A stretch of 64,000 nt of DNA from Amycolatopsis bartoniae (lineage in GTDB: Bacteria; Actinomycetota; Actinomycetes; Mycobacteriales; Pseudonocardiaceae), in the NCBI RefSeq assembly GCF_014191255.1, contig NZ_JACHWH010000001.1, positions 1,860,001-1,924,000 on the forward strand. Reading direction: 5' to 3'. The position numbers and the translations under genes were made by a program. This document shows, piece by piece, positions 56,312 to 63,348 of the stretch; position 1 is the first letter of the stretch; the number at the start of each line of letters is the position of its first letter. The notes under the pieces were generated by a model. The model searched no databases, had not been told where the DNA came from, and saw only the letters and a list, made by a program, of their open reading frames with translations.

Positions 56312-56370
56312 GCCTCGTCACCTCGATCCCCTGCTCCGGGACCCCCTGTCCCGGAGCCCACCACGAAAAA

Positions 56371-56697
56371 TCAGCTGTTCTGGCCCGTCGACGCGTCGAT
56401 CCGCCGTGCTTCGTCCTCGTCCACGCTCTGGAAGGTCTTCGACGCGTCGTCGATGTCGTTCCTCAGCTCGATCACACCCGGACCGGCCTGCTCCGCCCCC
56501 TCGCGGACCTGCTTGGCGTTGGGCACGTAGTTCTGGGCGAACGCCTTGCCGATGTCGTCCTCGCCCCAGCAGCCGTCATGCTCGTCGAGAACACCGGCGA
56601 GCTCGTGGTACGCGGTGGTGATCCGGTCGCCCAGCGAGCCGAGCCGCCTCGTGGCCTCCTCCAGCGCCGCCGGGTCGAGGCGGAAGTTCTCAGCCAT
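56371..56697 (-). CDS. WXG100-family protein (108 aa)
   Basis: Small helical-hairpin protein of the ESAT-6/WXG100 superfamily. RLDPAALEEATRRL opens helix 1. A turn with CWGEDDIGKAFAQNYVP gives the W-G...D-x-x-G-x-x-F motif typical of actinobacterial WXG100 proteins. A Glu/Asp-rich second helix and a disordered tail follow. Length is normal for the family. The ATG overlaps the preceding YbaB-like gene by 8 bp, with AGGA just upstream, so translation is probably coupled. It lies 59 bp before the giant gene and is a natural candidate for its export partner. Family firm; the partner role is inferred. Confidence 0.9.
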   Translation of the reverse strand: MAENFRLDPAALEEATRRLGSLGDRITTAYHELAGVLDEHDGCWGEDDIGKAFAQNYVPNAKQVREGAEQAGPGVIELRNDIDDASKTFQSVDEDEARRIDASTGQNS

Positions 56698-57157
56698 CCT
56701 TCCTCAGCTCCTTCTCGTTCTTGCCGGTCACGCCGTCGTCGAGACCGTCGACGCCCTCCAGCATCGGGCCGATGAGTGAGTTCAGGATCTCCATCGGGTC
56801 GGCCTTGCCGTTCAGCATCCCGGCGTAGTCGAGGCCGGGGCGCCCGTCGGTGCCCATGGCCTTCTGCACCTTCTCCATGGCCTGCGTCCGCCCCTGGCGG
56901 AGGGTCTCCATGATCAGGTGGGCGAGCTGGGCCGGGGGCAGCGTGCGGTACTTGTTCCCGTTGAACGTCAGGTCGGAGAGCTCGCCGCGGCCGTCGAAGG
57001 TCATGGCGAACGAGTTGTCCTTGGCGCGGACCGTGGTGCTGGCCTCTTCCCAGACCTTGCCCACTTCCTGCAGCTTGCGCTTCTCGCGCTCCAGGTCCGC
57101 CATCGCCTCTTCGATGGCCTGGTCAGGGTTGCCGAACTTGTCGATCCAGCTCGTCAT
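56690..57157 (-). CDS. YbaB/EbfC family DNA-binding protein (155 aa)
   Basis: The alpha-beta-alpha core of YbaB/EbfC nucleoid-associated proteins is visible. The N-terminal helix EEAMADLEREKRKLQEVGKVWEEAS precedes strand VRAKDNSFAMTFDGRGELSDLTFNG, then YRTLPPAQLAHLIMETLRQGRTQAMEKVQ. The last ~50 residues are an extra tail (GLDYAGMLNGKADPMEILNSLI). Members recur inside actinobacterial T7SS loci, where their role (regulation or a structural job) is unclear. The ATG overlaps the stop of the upstream gene by 4 bp (ATGA), inside a GGAGGGGAGACGG ribosome-binding region. Confidence 0.88.
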   Translation of the reverse strand: MTSWIDKFGNPDQAIEEAMADLEREKRKLQEVGKVWEEASTTVRAKDNSFAMTFDGRGELSDLTFNGNKYRTLPPAQLAHLIMETLRQGRTQAMEKVQKAMGTDGRPGLDYAGMLNGKADPMEILNSLIGPMLEGVDGLDDGVTGKNEKELRKDG

Positions 57158-58902
57158 CCGTCTCCCCTCCGTTCCCTGATGCGGCCGAGCACGTCGTCGT
57201 CGCCCAGCAACTGCTGCAGCTCCGCGAGCCGGTCGGCGTTGGCGCCGGACGGCTCGGCGGCCTGGGACTGCTGCTGCCGGGACTGCGGCCTGCCCAGCAC
57301 CGACGGCGCACCCATCCCACGGTCCCAGACGTCGGGCCCAGGTCCAATCGGGACGTCCGCCATACGTTCGTTTTCTTGCTGGTTTTGCCCTCGCATCCCT
57401 CCCATCATCATGGGAGACATCGGATGGGTGGTCGAACCGGCACCCGCGGTGGCGCCCGGCGCCGCCGCACCACCGCCGCCGGTGGTCATCGGGAAACCGG
57501 CTTCGGTGGCCGCGGTCAGGTTGGTGAGCGGGCGCACCGGGGACGGCGATGTGGTGTGGGCCACGTTCGTGACGCTCGGGGTGGAGTAGCCACCGGTGGT
57601 CGCCCCGCCGAGGCCACCGCCGGTCTGGACCACGCGTTCCGCGGTCGCCGCGTTGACCGTGACCTGGTGGCCAGTGCCTCCCGGCACCTGCGGAGTCCCC
57701 GGCGTGACCGGCGTCTGCGGGGTTCCCGCGGTCGCGGCGGCCGTGATCTGCGTGGTCGCCTGCGTGGTCACCGTCGCCGGGGTGGTCACGTGCACGGGCG
57801 TGTGCGAGACCGTCACCAGCGGGGTCTCCGCCGGGGTGTCGGTGTTTTCGACTGTGGCCTCCGACACCGTGATCGGGCGCTCGGTCTCGGCCGTGAAGGT
57901 GCCTTCCTCGGTCTCCTCGGCGGCCTTCTTCTTGGTGCTCTTCTTGCTCTTCGTGCTGACCGCCGTCTCTTCGGCGGGAACCGTGGTGGCGGTCCGGCCG
58001 AGCACGGCGGGCACGACGGCCTCCTCCGTCTGCGGAGCCAGCGCGAACGCCGAGAACGTCCGGGGCGCGTCCGTCGGCGTGACCACCGAGTGCTGCGACC
58101 CGGTGCCCGACTGCTGCCCGGTCAGGCCGAGCGGGCCGTTCTCCGTCGTGTACGCGGCTTCCGTGGCCGACCCGCCGGACGCGAAGAACCGCCCCGCACC
58201 GAACACGCCGCCGCTGCCCGGTCCGAACCCGGTGGCACCGAAGATCCCGGTGCCGACCGGGTAAGGGGCGTTCAGGCCGTCGTCCGTCAGCTTGTAGTCG
58301 GTTCGGACGACGTTGTTGCCGTCGCCGTTCCCGCCGTCGCCGGTGCCGGGGCCGTTGTCGCCGCTCTTCGTGTCCTTACCGCCCGCGTCGTCCATCGGCG
58401 CGATGCCGAGGCCGATGTCCTGGTAGGCCGTGCCCAGGTCACGCAGGATCTGCACCGCCGCGTCGTGGTCGAGCTGCTCCGGCGTGGGCGTGCCCGGCGG
58501 TGGCGCGGTGGCGGGCGGCGGGGCCGCCGCCTGCTGGGCCTGGTGCGCCTGCAGGTCGCGGATGCGCTGCTGCGCGAGCGCCAGCGCGTCCCCGGCCTGG
58601 CGCAGTGCCTGCGCGACGCTGGGGATGGGCTGCGCGGTCTTCGTGATCCAGCCCGACAGCTCCTGCGAGACCTCCTCGAATGCCTCCGAGATCAGGCCGT
58701 CCCAGTACTCCCCGATCTGCCGGCTTTCCCGGCGGAAGTCGGACAACGCCGTCTCGAAGCGCGCCGCCGCGGCGTCGAACAACTGCGCCTGCTGGTAGAA
58801 GAGCTCGGGCGGGAGCTCGTTCACCAGCTGGACGAGCTGGTCGAACGTCAGGTTCTCCAGGCCGAGGTCGAAGGGGGGCGGCGAGGGGTCGCTGGCGGCC
58901 AC
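57154..58902 (-). CDS. PPE/WXG100-like T7SS protein with Thr/Val/Gly-rich body (582 aa)
   Basis: The first ~130 residues are helical: ELPPELFYQQAQLFDAAAARFETAL, then EYWDGLISEAFEEV, a genuine W-x-G (Trp67-Asp-Gly69), then a long helix ending QQRIRDLQAHQAQQ. The rest is a Pro-rich linker, a Gly/Asn segment, and a long Thr/Val/Ala-rich repeat-like body (TVTTQATTQITAAAT). The C-terminus carries DVWDRGMGAPSVLGR, a motif echoed at the end of the preceding gene (positions 58906-59000). GTG start, chosen because AGGAG lies 7 nt upstream inside the end of the previous gene, 3 nt away. Likely a PPE-like secreted or surface component. Mycobacterial PPE homology is structural at most. Confidence 0.8.
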   Translation of the reverse strand: MAASDPSPPPFDLGLENLTFDQLVQLVNELPPELFYQQAQLFDAAAARFETALSDFRRESRQIGEYWDGLISEAFEEVSQELSGWITKTAQPIPSVAQALRQAGDALALAQQRIRDLQAHQAQQAAAPPPATAPPPGTPTPEQLDHDAAVQILRDLGTAYQDIGLGIAPMDDAGGKDTKSGDNGPGTGDGGNGDGNNVVRTDYKLTDDGLNAPYPVGTGIFGATGFGPGSGGVFGAGRFFASGGSATEAAYTTENGPLGLTGQQSGTGSQHSVVTPTDAPRTFSAFALAPQTEEAVVPAVLGRTATTVPAEETAVSTKSKKSTKKKAAEETEEGTFTAETERPITVSEATVENTDTPAETPLVTVSHTPVHVTTPATVTTQATTQITAAATAGTPQTPVTPGTPQVPGGTGHQVTVNAATAERVVQTGGGLGGATTGGYSTPSVTNVAHTTSPSPVRPLTNLTAATEAGFPMTTGGGGAAAPGATAGAGSTTHPMSPMMMGGMRGQNQQENERMADVPIGPGPDVWDRGMGAPSVLGRPQSRQQQSQAAEPSGANADRLAELQQLLGDDDVLGRIRERRGDG

Positions 58903-58905
58903 GGG

Positions 58906-61900
58906 TCAGCTCCTGCCCAGCACCGGCGACGGCGGCGAGTCGGAGTCGTCGTCGTCCCAGGCGCGGTGGTCGGCCTGCAGCCAGATCTGCGGCTCGCGTT
59001 CCTTGTTCTGCTGGTTGCCGCCCATGCCACCCATTCCGCCCATGCCACCCATCGGCATGCCGCCGGTGGACCCCTGTTGCAGGGCGCCCGTCGGGCTGGC
59101 CACCGGGCCGGTCGTGGCGGCGAAGGTGGTGCCGGTCGTGGTGCTGCCGGGCACGGTCATCCCGCGCTGCTGGGCCACCTCGGTGTCGAACTGGGCCGGG
59201 TTGCCGCCTCCCGCCTGGCTGCCGTCGAGCCGGGCCGCGGCCAGGCCGCCGACACCACCACCGGCGCCCGTGCCGAGGCCGGTGATCCCGCTCGTGTCCG
59301 CGGTCTTGGTGCCGGTCGGGTTGAGGAAGCTCTGCATGGCCGAGTCCCCGGTCGACGAGCCGCTGGTGCCGGAGGCGCTGCCGATGTTGTCGATCGCGTC
59401 GTTCGCGGCCTTCTTCGCGGCTTCGAGCGCCGCCGTCTGGGCGGGGCTGTCGTTCGGCGTGGCGAGCGCGTCGATGGCCTTGTCCGCCGCGTCCTTGGCG
59501 TTCTGCACCGCCTGCGCGTGGTCGGGCGCGTTCGGGTCGAGGCCGTCGAGGCTCTGGATCGCCTTGTCCGCGGCGTCCTTGGCCTTGTCCAGCGCGTCGC
59601 TCGGGGCGTCGATGTTGCCGATCGCGTTGTCGGCGGCGTCCTTCGCGGCCTCGACCGCCTGGTGCTGCTGGGGGTCGATCAGGTTGCCGAGGGAGCCGTC
59701 GAGCGCGTCCTTGGCCGCCTGCAGCGCCTTCAGCCGGTCCGGGTCGGTGGTCTGGCTCATCAGGTCGTCGATGGCCTTGTCCGCCGCGTCCTTGGCGTCC
59801 CGCACCGCCTGCGGATCAGCCGTGCCACCGGCACCGTCGGCGCCGCCGCCGCTGCCACTGCCGCTGCCGTCACCGGTACCGGTGAGCCCGTCGATGGCCT
59901 TGTCGGCCGCGTCCTTGGCGTCCTGCAACGCCTTCTGCTGCGTCGGGTCGTTCGGGTCGAGCGTGGAGTCGCCGTTGGAGCTGGTGGACGGGGTGCCGCT
60001 GCCGCCGGCACCGTCCGCGCCGCCACCGCTGCCACTGCCGCTGCCGTCCGAGCCGCCGGCACCGCTGATGCCGTCGATCGCCTTGTCGGCGGCGTCCTTG
60101 GCCTTCTGCAGGGCGTCCTTGGTGGCCGGGTCGTCGGTCTTGCCCGCCAGGTCGTCGATCGCCTTGTTCGCGGCGTCCTTCGCGTCCTGGAGCCCCTTCT
60201 GACCCTCCGGAGTGGACAGTGCGGGGTCCGTCGAACCCCCGCTGCCGGAGCTGCCGTCGCCGCCTGCGCCGTCGCCACCGGTCGTGCTCGGCGTGTCGCC
60301 GCCACCCGCGCCGGTCAGGCCGTCGATGGCCTTGTCCGCGGCGTTCTTCGCGTCCTGCAACGCCTTGTCGCGAGCCGCGTTGCCGCTGCTGCTGCTCCCG
60401 CTGCCGCCACTACCGCTGCCGCTGCCGGTGCTGCCGGGCGAGCCGCCGGTGGTGCCGATGGGCGCCCCGTTGCTGTCGACCGGCGCTCCCGCGCTCTCGC
60501 CGCCGCCGCCAGCACCCGAGCCGGAGCTGTCGCCCGCGCCCGACAGACCGTTGATCGCGTCGTCGGCCGCCTTCTTCGCGTCGTCGAGCGCGCCCTTCGT
60601 GGCGGGGTCGGTGGTCTGCCCCTTCAGGCCGTCGATGGCACCGTCCGCCGCCTTCTTCGCGTCGTCGAGCGCCTGCCCGCGGCCCCCGTCACCCGAGGAT
60701 CCGCTGCCCGCACCGGAACTCTCGGTCTGCGGCTGGCCCGAGCCCGAGCCGTAGCCGCCGCTCCCCGCGCCGCCGCTCCCGGAATCGTAGCCACCCCCGG
60801 CGCCGCCGCTTCCGGAACCGGAGCCCGAGCCAGAGCCGTTGCCGAGCTTGCCGATCGCGCCGTCGACCGCGTCCTTGGCGTCCTGGTACGCCTTCTTCTT
60901 CGCGGGGTCGTCGGTCCCGTTGATCAGGTTGTCGAGGGCGTCGTCCGCCGCCTTCTTGGCGTCGTCCTTGCCCTTCTCGTAATCCGGGTTCCCGCTGGAG
61001 CCCGAACCGGAGTCGTAACCCGAACCCGACCCCGAACCCGAGCCAGAACCGGAGTCGGAACCCGAGGCGGACCCCGAGCCCGAGCCGGACCCGGAACCAG
61101 AGCCGGATCCCGAACCAGAGCCCGACCCGGACCCGGAGCCCGACCCGGACCCGGAGCCCGACCCGGAACCCGAGCCGTTGTACCGGGAGTCCTCGGACTT
61201 CGGCTTGCCGTTGACGATCCGCAGCACGGAGAGGTCGGCGCCCCGCGAGTTGTACTGGTTGGCCAGGCTGGTGGTGAGGGTCTGCAGGTCGCGCAGCAGG
61301 TCCGCCTGGACCTGCTTGTCCAGCTTGTTGATCTCGTCGATCGTGGCCTGCTCGATCTTGTTGATCAACGCCTGCATCTCGGAGGCGTACAGGTCGTCCG
61401 ACAGGTCGGCCAGCGAGTTGATGCCGTCGATACCGGCCTGCTTGATCCGCTCTTCCTGGCTCGCCCGCTTGTTGTCGTACTTCTGCACGGTGTCCCACCA
61501 CTGGGCCGCGAACGACTGGATCGCGTGCCCGATGTTGCCGACGGTGGTGCCGTACTTCTTCGTGTCGAGCGTGGTGTAGAGCTCTTCGCTCTCGTTGAGC
61601 AGATCGGTGGCCCACTTGTTGAAGGCGTCCCCCGCGTCACCCTGCAGGTGGTCCTTCATCGCCTTGATCTCGCTGGCGAACTTGGTGTTGATGTCGCCGA
61701 GCGCCTTCGTCGCGTCGTTGATCGCGAACTCGAGCTTGTACCACGCCTCGGCGACGTCGTTGCTGCTCAGCCCCGCCTCTACCCCACCGTCCTTGTCGGC
61801 GGTGTAGATGAGGTCCCCGACGGCGTGTTCGAGGTCGCCGTAGGACTTGTACTGGTCGGGTAGCCACGCCGGCGCGGAAGCGTTGTACTCGCCGACGAGC

Positions 61901-61926
61901 TGGCCGTCGTAAGACGAATCGGACAT
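58906..61926 (-). CDS. T7SS-associated protein with Gly-Ser tract and DAK-AADKAID repeats (1006 aa)
   Basis: Residues 1-~245 are helical, with [18 protein letters not shown] (WXG-like turn with Trp replaced) and a Trp-Trp helix ([16 protein letters not shown]). This is followed by an almost pure Gly-Ser (then Gly-Ser-Asp/Tyr) tract at about 61000-61180. From there to ~59350 runs a tandem array of about 14 amphipathic units of the type [16 protein letters not shown] separated by Gly/Ser linkers (several with TTDPATK). The C-terminus is [16 protein letters not shown]...PVLGRS. I recognise no named family. The helical units could form three-helix repeats or a filament. ATG start with AAGGA 9 nt upstream. 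Likely exported with the WXG100 partners. Confidence 0.85.
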   Translation of the reverse strand: MSDSSYDGQLVGEYNASAPAWLPDQYKSYGDLEHAVGDLIYTADKDGGVEAGLSSNDVAEAWYKLEFAINDATKALGDINTKFASEIKAMKDHLQGDAGDAFNKWATDLLNESEELYTTLDTKKYGTTVGNIGHAIQSFAAQWWDTVQKYDNKRASQEERIKQAGIDGINSLADLSDDLYASEMQALINKIEQATIDEINKLDKQVQADLLRDLQTLTTSLANQYNSRGADLSVLRIVNGKPKSEDSRYNGSGSGSGSGSGSGSGSGSGSGSGSGSGSGSGSGSGSASGSDSGSGSGSGSGSGYDSGSGSSGNPDYEKGKDDAKKAADDALDNLINGTDDPAKKKAYQDAKDAVDGAIGKLGNGSGSGSGSGSGGAGGGYDSGSGGAGSGGYGSGSGQPQTESSGAGSGSSGDGGRGQALDDAKKAADGAIDGLKGQTTDPATKGALDDAKKAADDAINGLSGAGDSSGSGAGGGGESAGAPVDSNGAPIGTTGGSPGSTGSGSGSGGSGSSSSGNAARDKALQDAKNAADKAIDGLTGAGGGDTPSTTGGDGAGGDGSSGSGGSTDPALSTPEGQKGLQDAKDAANKAIDDLAGKTDDPATKDALQKAKDAADKAIDGISGAGGSDGSGSGSGGGADGAGGSGTPSTSSNGDSTLDPNDPTQQKALQDAKDAADKAIDGLTGTGDGSGSGSGGGADGAGGTADPQAVRDAKDAADKAIDDLMSQTTDPDRLKALQAAKDALDGSLGNLIDPQQHQAVEAAKDAADNAIGNIDAPSDALDKAKDAADKAIQSLDGLDPNAPDHAQAVQNAKDAADKAIDALATPNDSPAQTAALEAAKKAANDAIDNIGSASGTSGSSTGDSAMQSFLNPTGTKTADTSGITGLGTGAGGGVGGLAAARLDGSQAGGGNPAQFDTEVAQQRGMTVPGSTTTGTTFAATTGPVASPTGALQQGSTGGMPMGGMGGMGGMGGNQQNKEREPQIWLQADHRAWDDDDSDSPPSPVLGRS

Positions 61927-61983
61927 GTCAACTTTTCCTTACCGGGGTTTTCCGTACTGGCGGGAGCTGAGCAGCGGGGTACG

Positions 61984-62430
61984 TCAGATCGGGTCGGACA
62001 GGTTGTCGTTGTAACCGTCGCCGTCGTCGGGCTTGTTCGTGTTGCCGCTCGTCGAGTCCGGCGTGAAGTTGTGCTGGTCGTTCTCGGTGTTCTTGTCCAT
62101 CGTCGAGATGTCGCTCTCGACGTGGGAGATCAGCTCGGTGATGCTGGTCTTGATCTTGTTCGCGTTGTCGCCGTCGGCGTTCTCGAAGTCGGTGGCGATG
62201 TTGGTGAGCGTGGTCTCCATGTCTTCGAACGCCGTCTTCAGGTGCTCGGCGTGCGCGACGATGGCGTTGCGGCGGTCGTCGACGATCCGCTCCAGCCACT
62301 GCGCGAGCTCGAAGTGCCCCGCGTTGGGCCACTGCGGCTTGAGGTTGCTGAACGCGGTCATGTCGTCCATCAGCGCACCGATGTTCTTCGCCGAGGCCTT
62401 GATGCCGTCGGCGTCGAAGGTCGTGGACAT
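61984..62430 (-). CDS. ESAT-6/WXG100-like protein with acidic disordered tail (148 aa)
   Basis: Two helices around a turn: FDADGIKASAKNIGALMDDMTAFSNL, then FELAQWLERIVDDRRNAIVAHAEHLKTAFEDMETTL. The canonical WxG is not obvious; a GHFELAQW turn takes its place. The C-terminal ~35 residues are Asp/Asn-rich (NKPDDGDGYNDNLSD). Longer than the usual ~100 aa. ATG with AAGGAG ~8 nt upstream, placed after a large hairpin that separates it from the 97-aa WXG100 gene. Likely a T7SS substrate or adaptor. Confidence 0.8.
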   Translation of the reverse strand: MSTTFDADGIKASAKNIGALMDDMTAFSNLKPQWPNAGHFELAQWLERIVDDRRNAIVAHAEHLKTAFEDMETTLTNIATDFENADGDNANKIKTSITELISHVESDISTMDKNTENDQHNFTPDSTSGNTNKPDDGDGYNDNLSDPI

Positions 62431-62467
62431 GCTGGCCGGCTCCTTCCGGGTCCGTGGAATGCGGAGT

Positions 62468-62508
62468 GCGTGGTGTGCCGGACCGGGTCCCGGTCCGGCA
62501 CACCACGC
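62468..62508 (-). promoter_or_regulatory. Very strong 20-bp-stem palindrome after the WXG100 gene
   Basis: Perfect inverted repeat: 20-bp arms (GCGTGGTGTGCCGGACCGGG and its complement) around a single T at 62488, starting 10 nt after the stop of the 97-aa WXG100 gene and ending 37 nt before the next ATG. In RNA it would form a very stable hairpin. Likely a partial terminator or mRNA-stabilising processing site that sets high Esx output relative to the large downstream genes. No U-run is visible. Confidence 0.65.
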
Positions 62509-62517
62509 GTTCGCGAG

Positions 62518-62811
62518 CTAGAGGATGTTGCCCGCGCCGCGCTTGTCCTGGTCCTGCATGTCGTTCGCGGCCTGGTGCAGGGCGCTGTTCAGGTTGTCCA
62601 GGTTGGCGCGGTTCTGCTCCAGGTCGGAACGGAGGTCGTTGGCGATCTGGTTGTAGCTGTCCGCCGTCGAACCCTGCCAGTCCACCATGATCCGCTTGAC
62701 GTCGTTGCCGAGGTCGTCGGTCTGCGACTGGATCTCCTGGGCCTTCTTGCTCATCATCGAAAGGCACTCTTCGATGACCGGGTAGTCGTACTTGATCAGG
62801 TCACTGGACAT
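62518..62811 (-). CDS. WXG100 protein, EsxA/EsxB-like (97 aa)
   Basis: Textbook WXG100 size and pattern: two helices joined by KRIMVDWQGSTADSYNQI, with W-Q-G at residues ~45-47. SALHQAANDMQDQDKR near the C-terminus could hold a degenerate secretion signal; no clean YxxxD/E is seen. ATG preceded by AAAGGA ~8 nt away. 49 bp downstream of the 109-aa partner gene, an arrangement typical of heterodimeric Esx pairs. Confidence 0.92.
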   Translation of the reverse strand: MSSDLIKYDYPVIEECLSMMSKKAQEIQSQTDDLGNDVKRIMVDWQGSTADSYNQIANDLRSDLEQNRANLDNLNSALHQAANDMQDQDKRGAGNIL

Positions 62812-62860
62812 TCGCGTGGTCCTTTCAGGAAGGGAAGTCTTGGCGGGACGGGAACTCGGC

Positions 62861-63190
62861 TCAGACGCCGAGGAAGTTCCCGGTCTCCATCGGCAGGTTC
62901 AGGATCGCCTGGTTGCTCTGCTGGTCGGTGCCGTCCTGGTTGCTGGCCTCACGGCGGATGTTCTCGGCCATGGTCTGCAGGTGCGCCAGCACCGACTTGC
63001 GAACCGACTCGATCCAGTTGTCGCACGTCGTGCTCAGGGCCCGCGTCGCGGCGGAGGGGCTGGCCGCGAGGGTGGCGTCGACCTGCTGCTTGAGCTGGTT
63101 CAGCTGCTGGTTGATGTTGTCGGCGGTCTGGTCATGCTTGGTCGCCTGCTGGTTGATCTGCTCGACGCTCAGCTGAGTTGAGTGGGACAC
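62861..63190 (-). CDS. WXG100-superfamily small protein, likely Esx partner (109 aa)
   Basis: Gln/Asn-rich helical hairpin: VEQINQQATKHDQTADNINQQLNQLKQQVDATL, then AATRALSTTCDNWIESVRKSVLAHLQTMAENIRRE. Trp at residue ~59 in DNWIES replaces the strict WxG, as in many Esx partners. Paired with the WQG protein at 62518-62811. GTG start, supported by a perfect AGGAGG 4 nt upstream. First gene after eccB and a double hairpin, so probably the first gene of its own transcript. Confidence 0.85.
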   Translation of the reverse strand: MSHSTQLSVEQINQQATKHDQTADNINQQLNQLKQQVDATLAASPSAATRALSTTCDNWIESVRKSVLAHLQTMAENIRREASNQDGTDQQSNQAILNLPMETGNFLGV

Positions 63191-63194
63191 TTGG

Positions 63195-63200
63195 CCTCCT
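63195..63200 (-). promoter_or_regulatory. Perfect Shine-Dalgarno AGGAGG fixing a GTG start
   Basis: AGGAGG lies 4 nt before the GTG at 63188-63190. No other start fits it, so it decides the start of the 109-aa Esx-like gene and predicts strong translation. Confidence 0.7.
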
Positions 63201-63280
63201 GCTGTCGGTCCGTGTGCTCGGCTGGTCTCCGGTGCCGAGCCACAGGTTGGCTACACCTTGAACGATATGGATCTCGCACG

Positions 63281-63300
63281 GCCGGAAAGTCCTTTCCGGC
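63281..63300 (-). terminator. Second hairpin between eccB and the Esx genes
   Basis: Perfect 9-bp inverted repeat GCCGGAAAG-TC-CTTTCCGGC, 90 bp before the GTG of the 109-aa Esx-like gene. It could be a terminator stem (bulged tight loop) or an operator palindrome for the promoter of the esx genes. The rest of the 63191-63348 gap shows no clear -10/-35 pair to my eye. Confidence 0.4.
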
Positions 63301-63312
63301 TCTTCTCCCGGA

Positions 63313-63331
63313 GAGGGGAGGGACTCCCCTC
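63313..63331 (-). terminator. Hairpin just after eccB (8-bp stem, 3-nt loop)
   Basis: GAGGGGAG/CTCCCCTC inverted repeat with loop GGA, 17 nt after the eccB stop. No T-run follows, as is usual in high-GC actinomycetes. Read with the second hairpin at 63281-63300, it probably ends or weakens the eccB transcript. Confidence 0.5.
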
Positions 63332-63348
63332 ATGAGGAAAACGGCACT

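Noticed and set aside
52300..54720. Regularly spaced DNA repeats resembling a CRISPR array
   Set aside because: Units are multiples of three, stay in frame and encode Pro/Ser/Thr-rich peptide; there are no unique spacers or cas genes.
1..56311. A PKS or NRPS megasynthase, the usual explanation for a giant actinomycete gene
   Set aside because: No ketosynthase, condensation (HHxxxDG), adenylation or carrier-protein (GxDSL) motifs were seen; the domains are toxin- and protease-like.
1..56311. Several adjacent toxin genes mis-joined into one
   Set aside because: No in-frame stop, no ribosome-binding site plus start at domain borders, and linkers and repeats bridge every border in one frame. 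RNA evidence could still overturn this.
61000..61180. A possible RTX calcium-binding region in the Gly-Ser tract
   Set aside because: The tract is plain GSGSGS with few Asp and lacks the GGxGxDxUx nonapeptide.
57376..61863. A plus-strand open frame of ~1,500 codons opposite the 582-aa and 1006-aa genes
   Set aside because: Low-complexity antisense shadow; the minus-strand genes have start sites, ribosome-binding sites and family motifs.
63191..63348. A sigma-70-type promoter for the Esx genes
   Set aside because: The gap is the right place, but I could not find a convincing -10/-35 pair; only the palindromes and the ribosome-binding site are supported.
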